Origin: Liolophura sinensis
Lineage: Eukaryota > Mollusca > Polyplacophora > Chitonida > Chitonidae
Reading direction: 5' to 3'
Assembly (NCBI RefSeq): GCF_032854445.1
Contig: NC_088307.1
Location: forward strand, 5,458,001 to 5,522,000
DNA length: 64,000 bases
A program made the translations under genes and the position numbers. Below the pieces are notes generated by a model. The model was not told the DNA's origin. It did not search any database and saw only the letters and a program-made list of their open reading frames with translations. Every line of letters begins with the position of its first letter. The first letter of the stretch is position 1. Positions 14,601-23,527 of the stretch are shown here, one piece after another.

Positions 14601-17600
14601 GTTAATGCTTGTGGTATAGACAGGTAGGAATGGCTGCAGAAAGCAGAATATCTTCACATAGTTATAATACATCATAATAACAGGAATTAAACATCAAATG
14701 ATTTTATTTATTTATTTATTTGGTTTCTTACACTGTTCTCAAGAATATTTTACTTATATGGCGGCCGCCAGCGTTATGGTGGGTGGGGACAGGGCTGAGC
14801 AGGTTCCTGCCAGACCTTCCCACATACAACCGGAGAGGAAGCCAGCATGAGCTGGACTTGAACTCACAGCAGCCGCACTGGTGAGAGGCTTCTAGGTCAT
14901 TATGCTGCCCTAGCGTGCTAACCAACTGACTCATGGAGGCCCCCTCAAATGATTTCAGGATAGGCAGGTAAGATTTTTGTGGCTGTGGAAAGCAGGACAT
15001 CTTAAAATAGTTACATTACCTCATAATCATAGGAATTAAAACATCCAATGATTTTGGGTTAGACAGGTAAGATCTCTGTGGCTGTGGAAAGCCAGATATC
15101 TTAAGTTAGTTACATTAACTCATAATTACTACCGGAATTAAAACATCAAATGATTTCAGTATAGACAGGTAAGATTTTGTTGGCTACAGAAAGCAGGATA
15201 TCTTCATATTGTTACATTACCTCACAATGACAGAAGATTAATGACAGACGATAAATGGTTCTGATATTGACAATATTGATTTTTCATTTGTTTGTGGTTG
15301 TAGTAAGCTTATAGTAATGTTAAATCACAGTTTAACTGTAGAGATGAAGCAAAGCTTCTGCTTGTAAGAAGCCACTGGTTGTACAAAACTTCTGGTTGTA
15401 AGAAGATTCTGGTTGTACAAAGCTTATGGTTGTAAGAAGCAGGAAAGCTGGCTTACAGTAGCATTACTTCTCTATCAGATGAGCTAAGTTATTGTGCTAC
15501 CGCCAACTAGATTTTTACTGCTGTGAAATGAAGGAAATCTTACACATGTGGTATCATGGCTCCTCAATAACAGGTGCTAACATCTGAAAATATTCTGGAA
15601 TTCACAGGTAGGCTTTTGTGGTTGTGAAAAGCAGGAGATTATATGCTAACACTACACTACACCCACAGCGGGTAAAAATTTTGTGGCTGTGAAAAGACGA
15701 CAAGCTTATAGCAATGTTATCTTTAAGCTTAACTTCTAATGGCAGGAATTTACACGCCCAAAATGACTCTAATATTCAATACTAACAGGAAGTTAGTTAT
15801 TAAACCTCCAGGTAACTGTAGCTTAATTGACTTTGTACCTTAAGATTTCACCTGGCCTTATGGTGGTGTGTGAGCAATGATCTTGTCATTATCCTGGGTG
15901 TGCCCGTAGACAGGTGAGACAGACTGCAGACATCAAGCACCCTACATCACCACAGGTGTGACAACTTATCCACGCATAACACTGTAGATCAGGTACAACA
16001 ATGTTGACATAAAAACAAATCAATACATCTCTATAGACTATACAGGGATGTGCCTAAAGTCCTGCATCAGGCCATAATCTAGGTGTTACCTTTTTTTTTT
16101 GATCCCAAAGCGCACATTAAGACAGTTGAAAGGGATAATTATGGTATATTTTTGCCTAAAAATGGCACATTAGCATTAATATTTGAAAAGGGGAGCATCC
16201 ATGTATTGAACTCTGAATTACATTGTTACATACACTACAGATTAGATCTGCATGTAATCTAACTAACCGTAATACATGTAATTCTTCAACCTTTTCAACC
16301 ACCTCTGTGACCAATATTTTCAAACATTCTGAGAGGACTATGAAGTGCAGAAAATAACCTGCACAGTTTCATGAAGACTGCATCTTTTAAGTGACCCAAC
16401 AAATCATTTCAAGAGTCATTTTCATAATAAATGTATACATAAATTCAATTTAAAAAAGTGCCTCAGTCGTTGAAAGGGCTGAAGATTTACAGTCTAGGAA
16501 AATCCAGCTACATATGTATGCACTCAGTTAGAGGAGATTAAACAGATTATTGGGTGTAAGTATAACAAGCTGAGTTATATGTACATGGAAATGTATGTGT
16601 AATTAAAATGCTGATATAAGCCGGGGATTTTTGCGCTCGTACGGGCGAATTTTGTGAATTTCTAAAAATCTGTCCGGTGTATCCGCATCTTGTTCGGCCC
16701 GAAATTCGCTGGTATCAAACATGTCTGCTATTAGTGAAGAAATATGCAGGCGATTTTCATTCAGTGAACGTGGTGTGTCCACTCCAGCGAATTTTGCCGA
16801 TAGAGGTGATCGATCTGAACAATCAAACAACACGGATTTGAGTTGACCTGTGACGTTTTGTGGGTTACTACGTCACATCCCATAACTTACTAACCACGAT
16901 CAACAGCAAAGTCCGACTGGCATGTCTGCAACTAGGCTTCACGTAACGTCAGCGTATTTCAGGGGCGATTAAGTTCGTCCCTTCAAGCCAAAAATTACAT
17001 CTAGTATGTCTCCGGCTAGAGGAAGAAAAAACAACTACCAAACAACTGGGATCCTACGTAGTTACAGATGGAGAGACAGACAACATACATGTACCATAAT
17101 AAACTCAATCATGATGAAATTTTATTTTCAAAAGTTGAGAGCACAGGTATCAAGATAAAGACATAAACAATAAAGTCAAGCCAAAGTAAAAAACTTCACG
17201 GAAGAACAAAACCTCTTTTTAAGGCAGAGATAAAAAATGCTTCATCTGTTGATAAAAACCAACAAAATGACAAATCTACACAGCGTCACGCAAGAAAAGA
17301 TACATGTAAGTCACTTGTGGTATTTAATGAAACTGATAAACATATGTCGACACTGATGGTAATCTTGTTACAACACACACAGAAAAGATGTTATTTTACA
17401 GGAAGCTCGGAACAAGAGAAAGGATAAGCTACTTTCAATGTTGATGAAACTACTTGTTTACTTAACATTTGTTTATCGAGGGTATAGGGTCATATGTACT
17501 TTACTGTCAGGATTTAGACTGATAAATGAGCGGCCACTAAAAACACAACTGCTCAGTCATGTTACTTTATAACATTATGCAGATTTAGATACAAATGGAC

Positions 17601-20600
17601 AACTACATATGTTCTTATCATGAAAGCGCGCTAAAGTTTTAGAGCATCTGAGTCCACACACAACAACTCTCTACTGAGCTTGGAAAATGCTTAAGTAATA
17701 TGTAAATTAATGTAAAAATATTCCTCTAAACCCAGAATAATAAACCCTTTAGTATCAGCAAGTCTAAGCGTTACAGTATGTTCAACAAGAAAGTGCAACT
17801 CATCACGCTCATGGAAATGTGGTATGACTTATTAAGGATTCAGCTGTATGTGTTGTGGTCATGGTGGCTGGCATAGAGAAGATGCTGGTACAGTGTATAG
17901 CACACGTGAAGAACAAGTTGATGGATAACATCTTCCTTTAATTGTGAGACCAATTTCTCATTTTGGGAGCATGCATTGTTATCAAGAATAAACACACACC
18001 TTAATTCCTCAACCTCCTCGCATATGACAGCAACATCCAGTGCAATTCATGCACATTTTTACGTAGATTTTCAAGACACAACGTTTGGATTTTGGATTGG
18101 TCTGTGTCAGGGCTTCACAAGAAATACAATTTTATCAGTCAACAGAGCATAATGCCTTTAGAACATACTTGAATAAACACCTTGCAAAAGTGCAAAAAAG
18201 GGATGAAGAATTACTACCTGTGTAATACAAAAACCATTAAAAGAAAATGTAAGTAATAAAAAAAAAGTGCAAATCACTAAATGCATGGTTGGTTTTAACC
18301 AGGAACACTCTGATCCCTCCTGAAGGGTTGGATTCTCAGATAATAGCCATATTTCACTTCACAACAACAAGACCACCAGGACTGGAATACCAATAATCTA
18401 CGTTTCATACAAGCCTAAATATGCACAGTTTGTTTTTACCATTTGTGTATACATTTACCAATAGTCACTGGAGTGTGAAGACAGGCTATCTGTATGTGCT
18501 CACTTGTCTAGTTTACTGGATAAAGACAAAGGCTGGTAAAGAGACTGTATGTGCTCGCTTGTCTAGTTTACTGGATAAAGACAAAGGCTGGTAAAGAGAC
18601 TGTATGTGCTCGCTTGTCTAGTTTACTGGATAAAGACAAAGGCTGGTAAAGAGACTGTATGTGCTCGCTTGTCTAGTTTACTGGATAAAGACAAAGGCTG
18701 GTAAAGAGACTGTATGTGCTCGCTTGTCTAGTTTACTGGATAAAGACAAAGGCTGGTAAAGAGACTGTATGTGCTCGCTTGTCTAGTTTACTGGATAAAG
18801 ACAAAGGCTGGTAAAGAGACACATGTCTGGCACTCCGACATGTAGATACATGAGCTGACTGTATAATACCAGGTCATGCACTATAATAATGGCAATGACA
18901 TTATAAACAGTTCCCTGTGAAAGGTATACAGGGACAGGTAAGAACGGGTATGAACCTTTACTGTAATCTATTGAGGAATTAGGGTCCAATGATCTTAACT
19001 AAGGGGCACAAACATTACAAGGTGCAAAGTTCAATGTGGTTTTCAGATTTCCTTTAGAGAAGACAGTGAATACATCGAAGAAAAAAAACCTTCAAGAAGT
19101 ATTGCTTACACAATACATGACCAAAATTCCGTTAAAAATAAATACATGAAACTCATCCATGAAGCTGGCCTCAATCCAACATTGTGTCCAGGTACAAAAA
19201 AAAGGAAACTATAATGGAGGTGTACATCTTAATAAAACAGAATAACAGAATAATTGCTTAACGTTGCCATGCACACCTTATACTCTGAAATATTCTCTTT
19301 AAATTAAACACAAAAGAAAACTGCAGGAAACACTTTCATTGAAGACTGGATGCAGCACTCTCTAAAATGTATCATGGGTTTAAAACGCTCTGTAAATGTC
19401 TCCATCAAGTGTCTGTTTTTATTTTATTGTACCATATATAGCATGTCCGTCAGGAGACGTACCAGCTGGTCAATAGCAATATACCCATGTCCTGAAGTCA
19501 AACTGGATATTGATTTGGCAATTGTCCAAAATGCTTACGCATATTATTCTCTCTGCCATTTGCCTAAAAATAACCTAATAAATGATATCACACAGTATAC
19601 ATGCACATCCATGCATGTGTTACTCTCTTGGCACTATACAACCAGACCAGCTGACTTCCAGTAGTCAGGCCAGCAGTGTGGACACGTACCTTTCCGAAGG
19701 GCCAATCAAGAATGAGTACGCACAAGAGAAATCAATAAGGTAGCAAATATTTGTAGGTCAACTGAACGTTCCACACAATGGTTACAAGCCAATATACTCA
19801 ATATTTCTTCAATCTCAAACTCACAATTGGTATCATGGAAAATAGAATGAAAAGTCTCATTGTTATCGGGAAGAGTGGTGAGAACCAGGCATGTGGGATT
19901 CATCCATACATAAGCTATTGACGTGCACATCCCATAATTTCTGTTCATTATTAACATATATACATGACCACTCATTATGATTCAATAAATTAACCATTTT
20001 GTGACTGATTTATTTATTTATTTGATTAGTGTTTTACACCAGACTCAAGAATATTTCACTTATACGATGGCAGCCAGCATTATGATGGGAGGAAACCGGG
20101 CAGAGCCCAGGGAAAACCCACCATCACAGGCAGGTTGCAGGAAGACCTTCACATGTATGGCCTGAGAGAAAGCCAGCATAAGATGGACTTGACCTCACAG
20201 CCACTGCATTGGTGGAAGGCTCTTGGGTCATTGCGTCATGCTGACGTGCTAACCCCCTTGGTCACAGAGGTCCCATCATTTTGTGCTCAAAGCCTCTAAA
20301 AACAATAGACATGGCATATGTTTCTCGTTTGATGGAGACCATTTGCTTGCATTCAAAGCACCATGCATGTTCACAACTGTTATCAAGACTATAACTTTCC
20401 AATATGCATCATTATACCTCAAAGAAAATTGATTTTATTTAACACTTATTTATTTGACAGGTGTGTACAACCATACTGAAGAATATTTCCAATGATATTT
20501 ACCTGCTGACAGTCTGTTTTATGGGTAGAGTTGAGAAAGTAAATTTCTGTAATTATTCAACAGTTTTGCACGTTTTTAAGCTGTTATTTATTCCAGCATA

Positions 20601-23106
20601 TAGCGAGAGCAATACTCTGTGTAGAGAGGTAAAAATTAACTTTAGTGAAGCCCTAAAATTGACCAAATCAACCAATATAGTCTCATCACAAAAAAACATA
20701 CATGTAATTTCCTTGGATTGTGGCGAGTCTACCAAAGAGAACACACATGTGAATGTCACAAATTTCCCAGGGCTGCAGAGGCCACTTTCACAAAACTTCA
20801 TAAATATACTTTTCATAACTTTTCTCACAAAGGACGTCGTCTTATTGCACTACAGCCTAGACAACGTCTTTGACGCACAAAGTTATGAGAAATGTGATTT
20901 ACAAAGTTTTGTGAAAGAGGTCCCAATGCTACAATATATTCAACTGCTGAGAGACAGGAGATTTAGCTGACGACAAAACACCCACAGCCTACAAGTGCAT
21001 GTGCACTCCTGACAGGAAACTGCCTGGTTCTGCTCCCCACACTATAATGCTTCTATACTTAGTATTAACTCAGGATGTGGTGAACACTTGACACATCTCA
21101 CTTCATCATAAAGAAATGTGCACATACCCTAAATAACATAAAATTTCCTCCACAAAAGTGCATTTTCAGAGGCAAACAAATGTCACAAAATCTTAGTTTT
21201 GGTGCTGTAACAATTTTCCAGTAAAATATCATCTCATGTTCCACGTAAACCTCAACATACCTTTCTGAAAATACATAGAACTCTCAAAATCAGGAAAAAT
21301 TTATTCATGGATGTAATTTATGGTCAATTAGGGTATGTGTGATGTCACCTTTCCATTTTTGCAGTTAATAAAAAAAATTCTCAAGGTATTAAAATTTCAA
21401 GGGGCATGTACTGCACTTGTACACATATGAAGAAACACAGATAAAACAGCTTTGGAGAATGGATGGTTTCTAATCTGATATTCACATGTTTTTCTCAACC
21501 ATAATCAAATGAAGACGTCCTTCAAAAGTCTGGGATGAAACCCTTATCATTTCTGAGAAGAATCAAATACAGCATTTAACGAGTGGTGAGCTTCAGAGTC
21601 ACAAGAAATCCCGGATACTGTGACAGTATTCAAAGGCTCTACAGCTATACAGGTGAAAGTACATGCAGTTTCAAGGCTTCCATGAAGACTAAGGTAGCCC
21701 GCTTGAGCCTCAAAACACCCCTGTTCCATTAAAAACAGCTCAGAAGAAAGAGCTGAGCGAAAATGAGACGGAGGAAGCTTTAATCATCATGCTTCTGCCT
21801 GGGAGTGATCAATTAATAATGTTGTTGTTGCATAATGGTCGACAACTGCCTGGCCAGAAAGGGGAAAGAAATGTCATTCCCAGAGAAGAGTGGCGGCGTA
21901 ATCTCACATGTCAATACCAGGGCAGACGGATGGAATAAATGTGCCTGCCCACAGAGGGTCAATACGATCTTAGTCCACCAGGGAGTCTGGTTAATGTTTG
22001 GCAACCGTAGTATCATGCTCCCACAATGTTTGTCACGGGTTCAATGAGGACATATTGTTCAACCGTGGTAAGTAAAACAGGTATGACATGTATGTAAACA
22101 TGCTACATGGATAACTTCAACAGTTGACCTTTTGTTGATCAACTGAATGATCAGCACGAGCCAGGGAATGCTACAGGGCATATCTCTTTAGTCAAGACAT
22201 ACTGCTAGCTGTAGCGCTTTTTTCAAATATCCGTATCCACCCACAGTGTAATCCAAGCATGGATATTTGACCTTTCATTGAATGACCTGGATGTAGATTT
22301 ATTTATTTATTTGATTGGTGATTTATGCCATACTCAAGAATATTTAACTTGTACAACGGAGGCTAGCATTATAGTGGGTGGAAACCGGGCAGAGCCCGGG
22401 GGAAGCCCACGACCATCCGGAGGTTGCTGTCAGACCTTCCGACATATGGCCGGAGAGAAGCCAAGCATGAACCTGGACGTATATAATCCAACATTACCAA
22501 TCTACACATCTATCTATACACATCCCTTTGTTAGAGTGACTAACTGAACAGCCCTGGATCAATGTCCAATATTATTTTTCCAAATGTTTGTTTTGCAGAT
22601 ATGGCACAAAGTTCTCACTATATATTCTGTTATATGCATTAAAAACACGTACTCAATCCTTCAAAATATATCTTCAGTTGATTAATAGAATTATATTGAT
22701 GCAATGCGAAAATTTCTGGACGAACCAAGACACAATCATATCTCATAAAATGTACTGACTGGTTACCCCATGCAGCTTCATGCCTGTAGAGCTGAAAACT
22801 CCAGGAAAATGTGCACAGAACACAATCTAAGTCCACATTCACAATAGCCATGATATCCTGCAAAAACCTGATGTCTACTTGTGGTCAGTCTGGGGTCGAT
22901 TCCACAAAGCTCTTTCTGATTAATGTCAAAATTTAACAAATCAGTACGATAGCGAAAGAAAAAGACCTCTCATGGAGAAGCTAAAATAGTAAACAAAATC
23001 TTACAAATTTTACACAATTTTCAAATATCCACAGACTTACCGGACTTCTTTTCTTCAAAGTGAGATTCTTCCACAAGAGGATGCGGAGCTGATGACAGAA
23101 GCCCAT
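278..23106 (-). CDS. ABCA2: ABCA2-like ABC transporter, 5' part (exons 1-5 of a longer gene)
   Basis: Full-size ABCA transporters are polytopic lipid exporters; ABCA2 acts in endolysosomal membranes in sterol and sphingolipid handling (family knowledge). Five exons, 23041-23106, 2977-3070, 1780-1900, 770-927 and 278-399, join in phases 0/1/2/1 through GT-AG sites to give 187 residues. The N-terminus reads [20 protein letters not shown], closely like the ABCA2 start. It is followed by a hydrophobic helix ([18 protein letters not shown]), the [14 protein letters not shown] block, an [19 protein letters not shown] block and YLVQNLSLP, which all occur in the same order in vertebrate ABCA2. ABCA1 and ABCA4 match less well, especially around the helix and the NPxxLxxxLxQNLSLP block. 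The nucleotide-binding domains lie beyond the left edge. Exon 5 ends in a donor, so the gene continues. Intron 1 is about 20 kb. Confidence 0.93.
428..654. repeat. 39-bp minisatellite, 6 copies, in ABCA2 intron 4
   Basis: Units start at 428, 467, 506, 545, 584 and 623, with at most one or two differences each. The unit is a multiple of three, so it reads open on both strands. It lies 28 bp from the acceptor of exon 5. Confidence 0.97.
770..927 (-). CDS. ABCA2: ABCA2-like exon 4 (extracellular loop 1)
   Basis: Acceptor tttttcag, donor AAAC|gtgagt. The exon encodes 52 complete codons, beginning [20 protein letters not shown] and ending DQFESVK. It aligns with the ABCA2 segment containing QLLERLDRVVEEGNLFDP. 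It is hydrophilic, as expected for the luminal or extracellular loop. Confidence 0.92.
985..1330. repeat. degenerate ~32-bp tandem repeat in ABCA2 intron 3 region
   Basis: About ten diverged copies of a motif like gaaggtgtaattctaaattg. The copies differ strongly, so the array is old. It lies between exons 4 and 3. Confidence 0.85.
1507..1718 (-). mobile_element. MITE-like element, TIR family B, reverse copy
   Basis: Starts cttcacccttttcaatgg and ends tggttgaaaaggttgaagat, which are inverted versions of each other. The interior matches copies at 16279, 29702 and 43731. Contained in ABCA2 intron 3. Confidence 0.7.
1780..1900 (-). CDS. ABCA2: ABCA2-like exon 3 (start of extracellular loop 1)
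   Basis: Acceptor tgttttag, donor TCACA|gtaagt. The frame begins with GT, completing the serine codon begun in exon 2. It encodes [14 protein letters not shown], equivalent to the PLTSAGILPVMQSLC block of ABCA2 just after the first helix. The longest ATG-initiated frame here is a different frame and is a shadow. Confidence 0.92.
1950..2150 (-). repeat. SINE-like fragment (family G)
   Basis: Contains a ggtggagaaaactggagcac core and, further right, gagctggaattgaac, which resembles an antisense tRNA B box. Similar cores occur at about 2265, 54795 and 60309. Located in ABCA2 intron 2. Confidence 0.5.
2250..2420 (-). repeat. SINE-like fragment (family G), second copy
   Basis: Contains gggtggaggaaaccagagtg, then gttgaaccctcaacccc (tRNA-like in antisense). 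Resembles the element at 1950-2150. Confidence 0.45.
2611..2662. repeat. (CA)n then (TA)n microsatellite
   Basis: About 13 CA units pass directly into an alternating atatatac stretch. Confidence 0.95.
2977..3070 (-). CDS. ABCA2: ABCA2-like exon 2 (first transmembrane helix)
   Basis: Acceptor cactttcag, donor ATCA|gtaagt. The exon encodes 31 residues plus one base. A run of about 17 hydrophobic residues (from ELSIPLV to LLLI) is followed by RKKQP, which fits the first helix with a charged flank. Human ABCA2 has IPLVLFFILLGLRQKKP at the same point. Confidence 0.95.
3391..3552. repeat. 19-bp minisatellite, about 9 copies
   Basis: Unit acaatcatgtatgtacacc with few changes. It lies in ABCA2 intron 1, about 320 bp upstream of exon 2. 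Short open frames here are products of the repeat. Confidence 0.96.
3911..4065 (+). mobile_element. MITE-like element, TIR family A (3' end decayed)
   Basis: Begins taattcctccacct and contains actacattggttggat and taatgccttcagaatata, shared with copies at 18002, 25069 and 39053. Confidence 0.65.
4100..5775. repeat. 84-bp minisatellite, 17 regular copies plus a diverged first unit
   Basis: Regular copies run from 4345 to 5772 in exact 84-bp steps, beginning taatcacagggcctcaatca. A diverged unit at 4100-4275 (atcacagggcgtcaattatg ... aattatgtaatgcccctctt) is interrupted by the 23-bp array. Confidence 0.97.
4135..4255. repeat. 23-bp tandem repeat nested in an 84-bp unit
   Basis: Five copies of gtaacaaagcactgactcag plus gat. 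It replaces the middle of the diverged 84-bp unit. Confidence 0.95.
5776..7254. other. intronic sequence, nothing recognised
   Basis: AT-rich ABCA2 intron 1. A short (TC)n run lies at about 5813-5835. No exon-like frame with splice sites was seen on either strand. Confidence 0.6.
7255..8385. repeat. 34-bp minisatellite with higher-order structure, about 33 copies
   Basis: The unit contains taataacccatgttttccag. A variant carrying cctgcacttataaagtcc recurs at 7463, 7599, 7767, 7971, 8104 and 8274, that is every 4-6 units. Confidence 0.96.
8622..8825. repeat. ~23-bp tandem repeat, about 8 copies
   Basis: Unit cattatttcaaacattacaa plus cct, imperfect, with some units using attaattc. Confidence 0.9.
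9661..9850 (-). mobile_element. tRNA-derived SINE (family 1), head-truncated
   Basis: Reads in antisense: tail (tttatttattta), tail domain ggtgtttcacgtagtcaaga, core gccagcattgtggtgggagg, then gagctggacttgaactc (antisense B box). The tRNA head beyond the B box is missing. Confidence 0.85.
10401..10520. repeat. G-rich run and short SINE-core remnant
   Basis: G tracts around 10407-10430 (gggggggtgggtgggggggt) could form a quadruplex. The following ggaggaaacacaagaccatc resembles the SINE core in antisense, but it is too short and diverged to be sure. Confidence 0.4.
10521..11675. other. intronic sequence, nothing recognised
   Basis: ABCA2 intron 1. No exon, repeat array or clear element seen. 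Confidence 0.5.
11680..12225. repeat. 54-bp minisatellite, about 10 copies
   Basis: The unit contains ctccaacatcggctgcctct and tatcaggtttctttttaaca. As 54 is a multiple of three, several frames stay open on both strands (18-residue periodicity). No start context, splice site or known domain supports translation. Confidence 0.96.
12256..14093. other. intronic sequence, nothing recognised
   Basis: ABCA2 intron 1; only short spurious frames. A gacaggcaggcagacagaca run near 12847 is a small simple repeat. Confidence 0.5.
14094..14165 (+). mobile_element. MITE-like element, TIR family A, 5' fragment
   Basis: taattcctcagctttttcac, then agagcaactttcagtgcaat, as in the copy at 25069. The rest is absent. 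Confidence 0.6.
14518..15775. repeat. ~100-bp tandem repeat, interrupted by a SINE
   Basis: Units begin about caggtaagatttttgtggct and include agcaggatatcttcatat-like and gttacattacctcataat motifs. Good copies start near 14518, 14617, 14960, 15061 and 15161; the 14617 unit holds the SINE at 14705-14944. More diverged copies continue to about 15775, including a ~21-bp ggttgtaagaag sub-repeat at 15355-15440. Confidence 0.8.
14705..14944 (-). mobile_element. SINE (family 1), near full length, with 11-bp target duplication
   Basis: Flanked by TCAAATGATTT at 14694-14704 and 14945-14955. In antisense: tail, core, gagctggacttgaactc B box, gctagcg-like region and tRNA head end ggaggcccc. It sits inside a unit of the ~100-bp array. 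Confidence 0.95.
16279..16493 (-). mobile_element. MITE-like element, TIR family B, reverse copy
   Basis: Starts gtaattcttcaaccttttca and ends gttgaaagggctgaagattt. The interior matches the 1507 copy (atattttcaaacattctgag) and the reverse of the 29702 and 43731 copies. Confidence 0.75.
16603..16833 (-). CDS. unassigned small reading frame in ABCA2 intron 1
   Basis: A 76-codon frame ending [20 protein letters not shown] then TAA. Charged composition and CpG content are unlike the surrounding AT-rich intron. A good internal acceptor (tttgattgttcag, just inside the ATG-initiated frame) could make it a terminal exon. Upstream, three TGACGT half-sites lie within about 150 bp (around 16850-16950). 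I do not recognise a family. It could be a nested gene, an old retrocopy or a chance frame. Confidence 0.3.
   Translation of the reverse strand: MLFDCSDRSPLSAKFAGVDTPRSLNENRLHISSLIADMFDTSEFRAEQDADTPDRFLEIHKIRPYERKNPRLISAF
17000..18001. other. intronic sequence, nothing recognised
   Basis: ABCA2 intron 1. No coding frame, array or element recognised. Confidence 0.5.
18002..18213 (+). mobile_element. MITE-like element, TIR family A
   Basis: Begins taattcctcaacctcctcgc and ends gggatgaagaattac; inner motifs cagggcttcacaagaaatac and gaataaacaccttgcaa are shared with other copies. Confidence 0.75.
18491..18820. repeat. 55-bp minisatellite, 6 nearly identical copies
   Basis: Units start at 18491, 18546, 18601, 18656, 18711 and 18766 with exact 55-bp spacing. 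Only the first unit differs visibly (cacttg for cgcttg). The low divergence implies recent expansion. Confidence 0.97.
18821..20003. other. intronic sequence, nothing recognised
   Basis: ABCA2 intron 1; small frames at 19350-19664 and 19706-19975 lack splice or homology support. Confidence 0.5.
20004..20276 (-). mobile_element. SINE (family 1), full length, 9-bp target duplication
   Basis: CATTTTGTG at 19995-20003 and 20277-20285. In antisense all parts are present: (tttatttattta) tail, ttttacaccagactcaaga, core, B box and a tRNA head ending cttggtcacagaggtccc. Confidence 0.94.
20782..20920. mobile_element. hairpin (palindromic) MITE-like element
   Basis: The arms at 20782-20841 and 20860-20920 are imperfect inverted copies of about 60 bp, with outer ends ccactttcacaaaactt and aagttttgtgaaagagg. 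The loop is about 18 bp. It contains no transposase. Confidence 0.85.
21150..21365 (+). repeat. dispersed repeat (family C)
   Basis: Shares ttttggtgctg, ccagtaaaatatc and acctcaacatacctttctga with related segments at 26395, 38295, 41570 and (inverted) 47040. Confidence 0.55.
22297..22480 (-). mobile_element. SINE (family 1), head-truncated
   Basis: Antisense tail tttatttatttatttgattg, core attatagtgggtggaaaccg and agcccgggggaagcccacga, ending near ggccggagagaagccaagca. The tRNA head is missing. Confidence 0.9.
23041..23106 (-). CDS. ABCA2: ABCA2-like exon 1 with start codon
   Basis: This exon encodes 22 residues, starting at ATG 23106-23104 in a strong context (A at -3, G at +4). It ends in CCG|gtaagt, a near-perfect donor. 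The LLWKN motif is the conserved cytoplasmic N-terminal motif of ABCA proteins. A second, out-of-frame ATG lies 10 nt upstream (23116-23114) in a weak context. A possible acceptor (cctgtag) ends at 23138, which would make this the second exon behind a non-coding leader exon; the pyrimidine tract there is poor, so this is inference. Confidence 0.93.
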
Positions 23107-23378
23107 GTTGGTTCATGGGCGTGTACTTTTGTAGCCGCTACAGGAAGTACCCTCTACTAGCGTGGGAAAGGCACAGCAAAGCGGTTCAAGTCCTCATCAT
23201 CTGCAATGTGCAATGACTATAATTAAGGCTTTAGCCCAGCTCTTTACATCAGTCATCAAAGGAAGTACGGGCAACCTGAAGAAGATTGTGGTTAACATGC
23301 CAGCAATCCTTACATCGAGGCATTTATCTATACAGAGATCAAGGTACATGTAAAGGTCCTCTTCGGTCATCGGTGTTA

Positions 23379-23527
23379 AGGCCTGCCAGCAACATGTGGA
23401 TGGTCATGGGTTTTCCCTAGGCCCTGCTTGGTTTCCTCTCACAATAATGCTGGCCATTGTTGCACAAGTGAAATATTCTTGAGTACAACGTAAAACATCA
23501 ATCAAAACAAACAAATAAATAAATCAA
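23379..23527 (+). mobile_element. SINE (family 1), 5'-truncated
   Basis: Starts at ctgccagcaacatgtggatg and continues through ataatgctggccattgttg and gaaatattcttgagtacaac to an (aaat)n tail. It lies just upstream of ABCA2 exon 1. Confidence 0.9.

Noticed and set aside
20461-20970. 169-codon plus-strand frame
   Set aside because: Its second half is the palindromic MITE; the rest has no recognised domain or coding signature.
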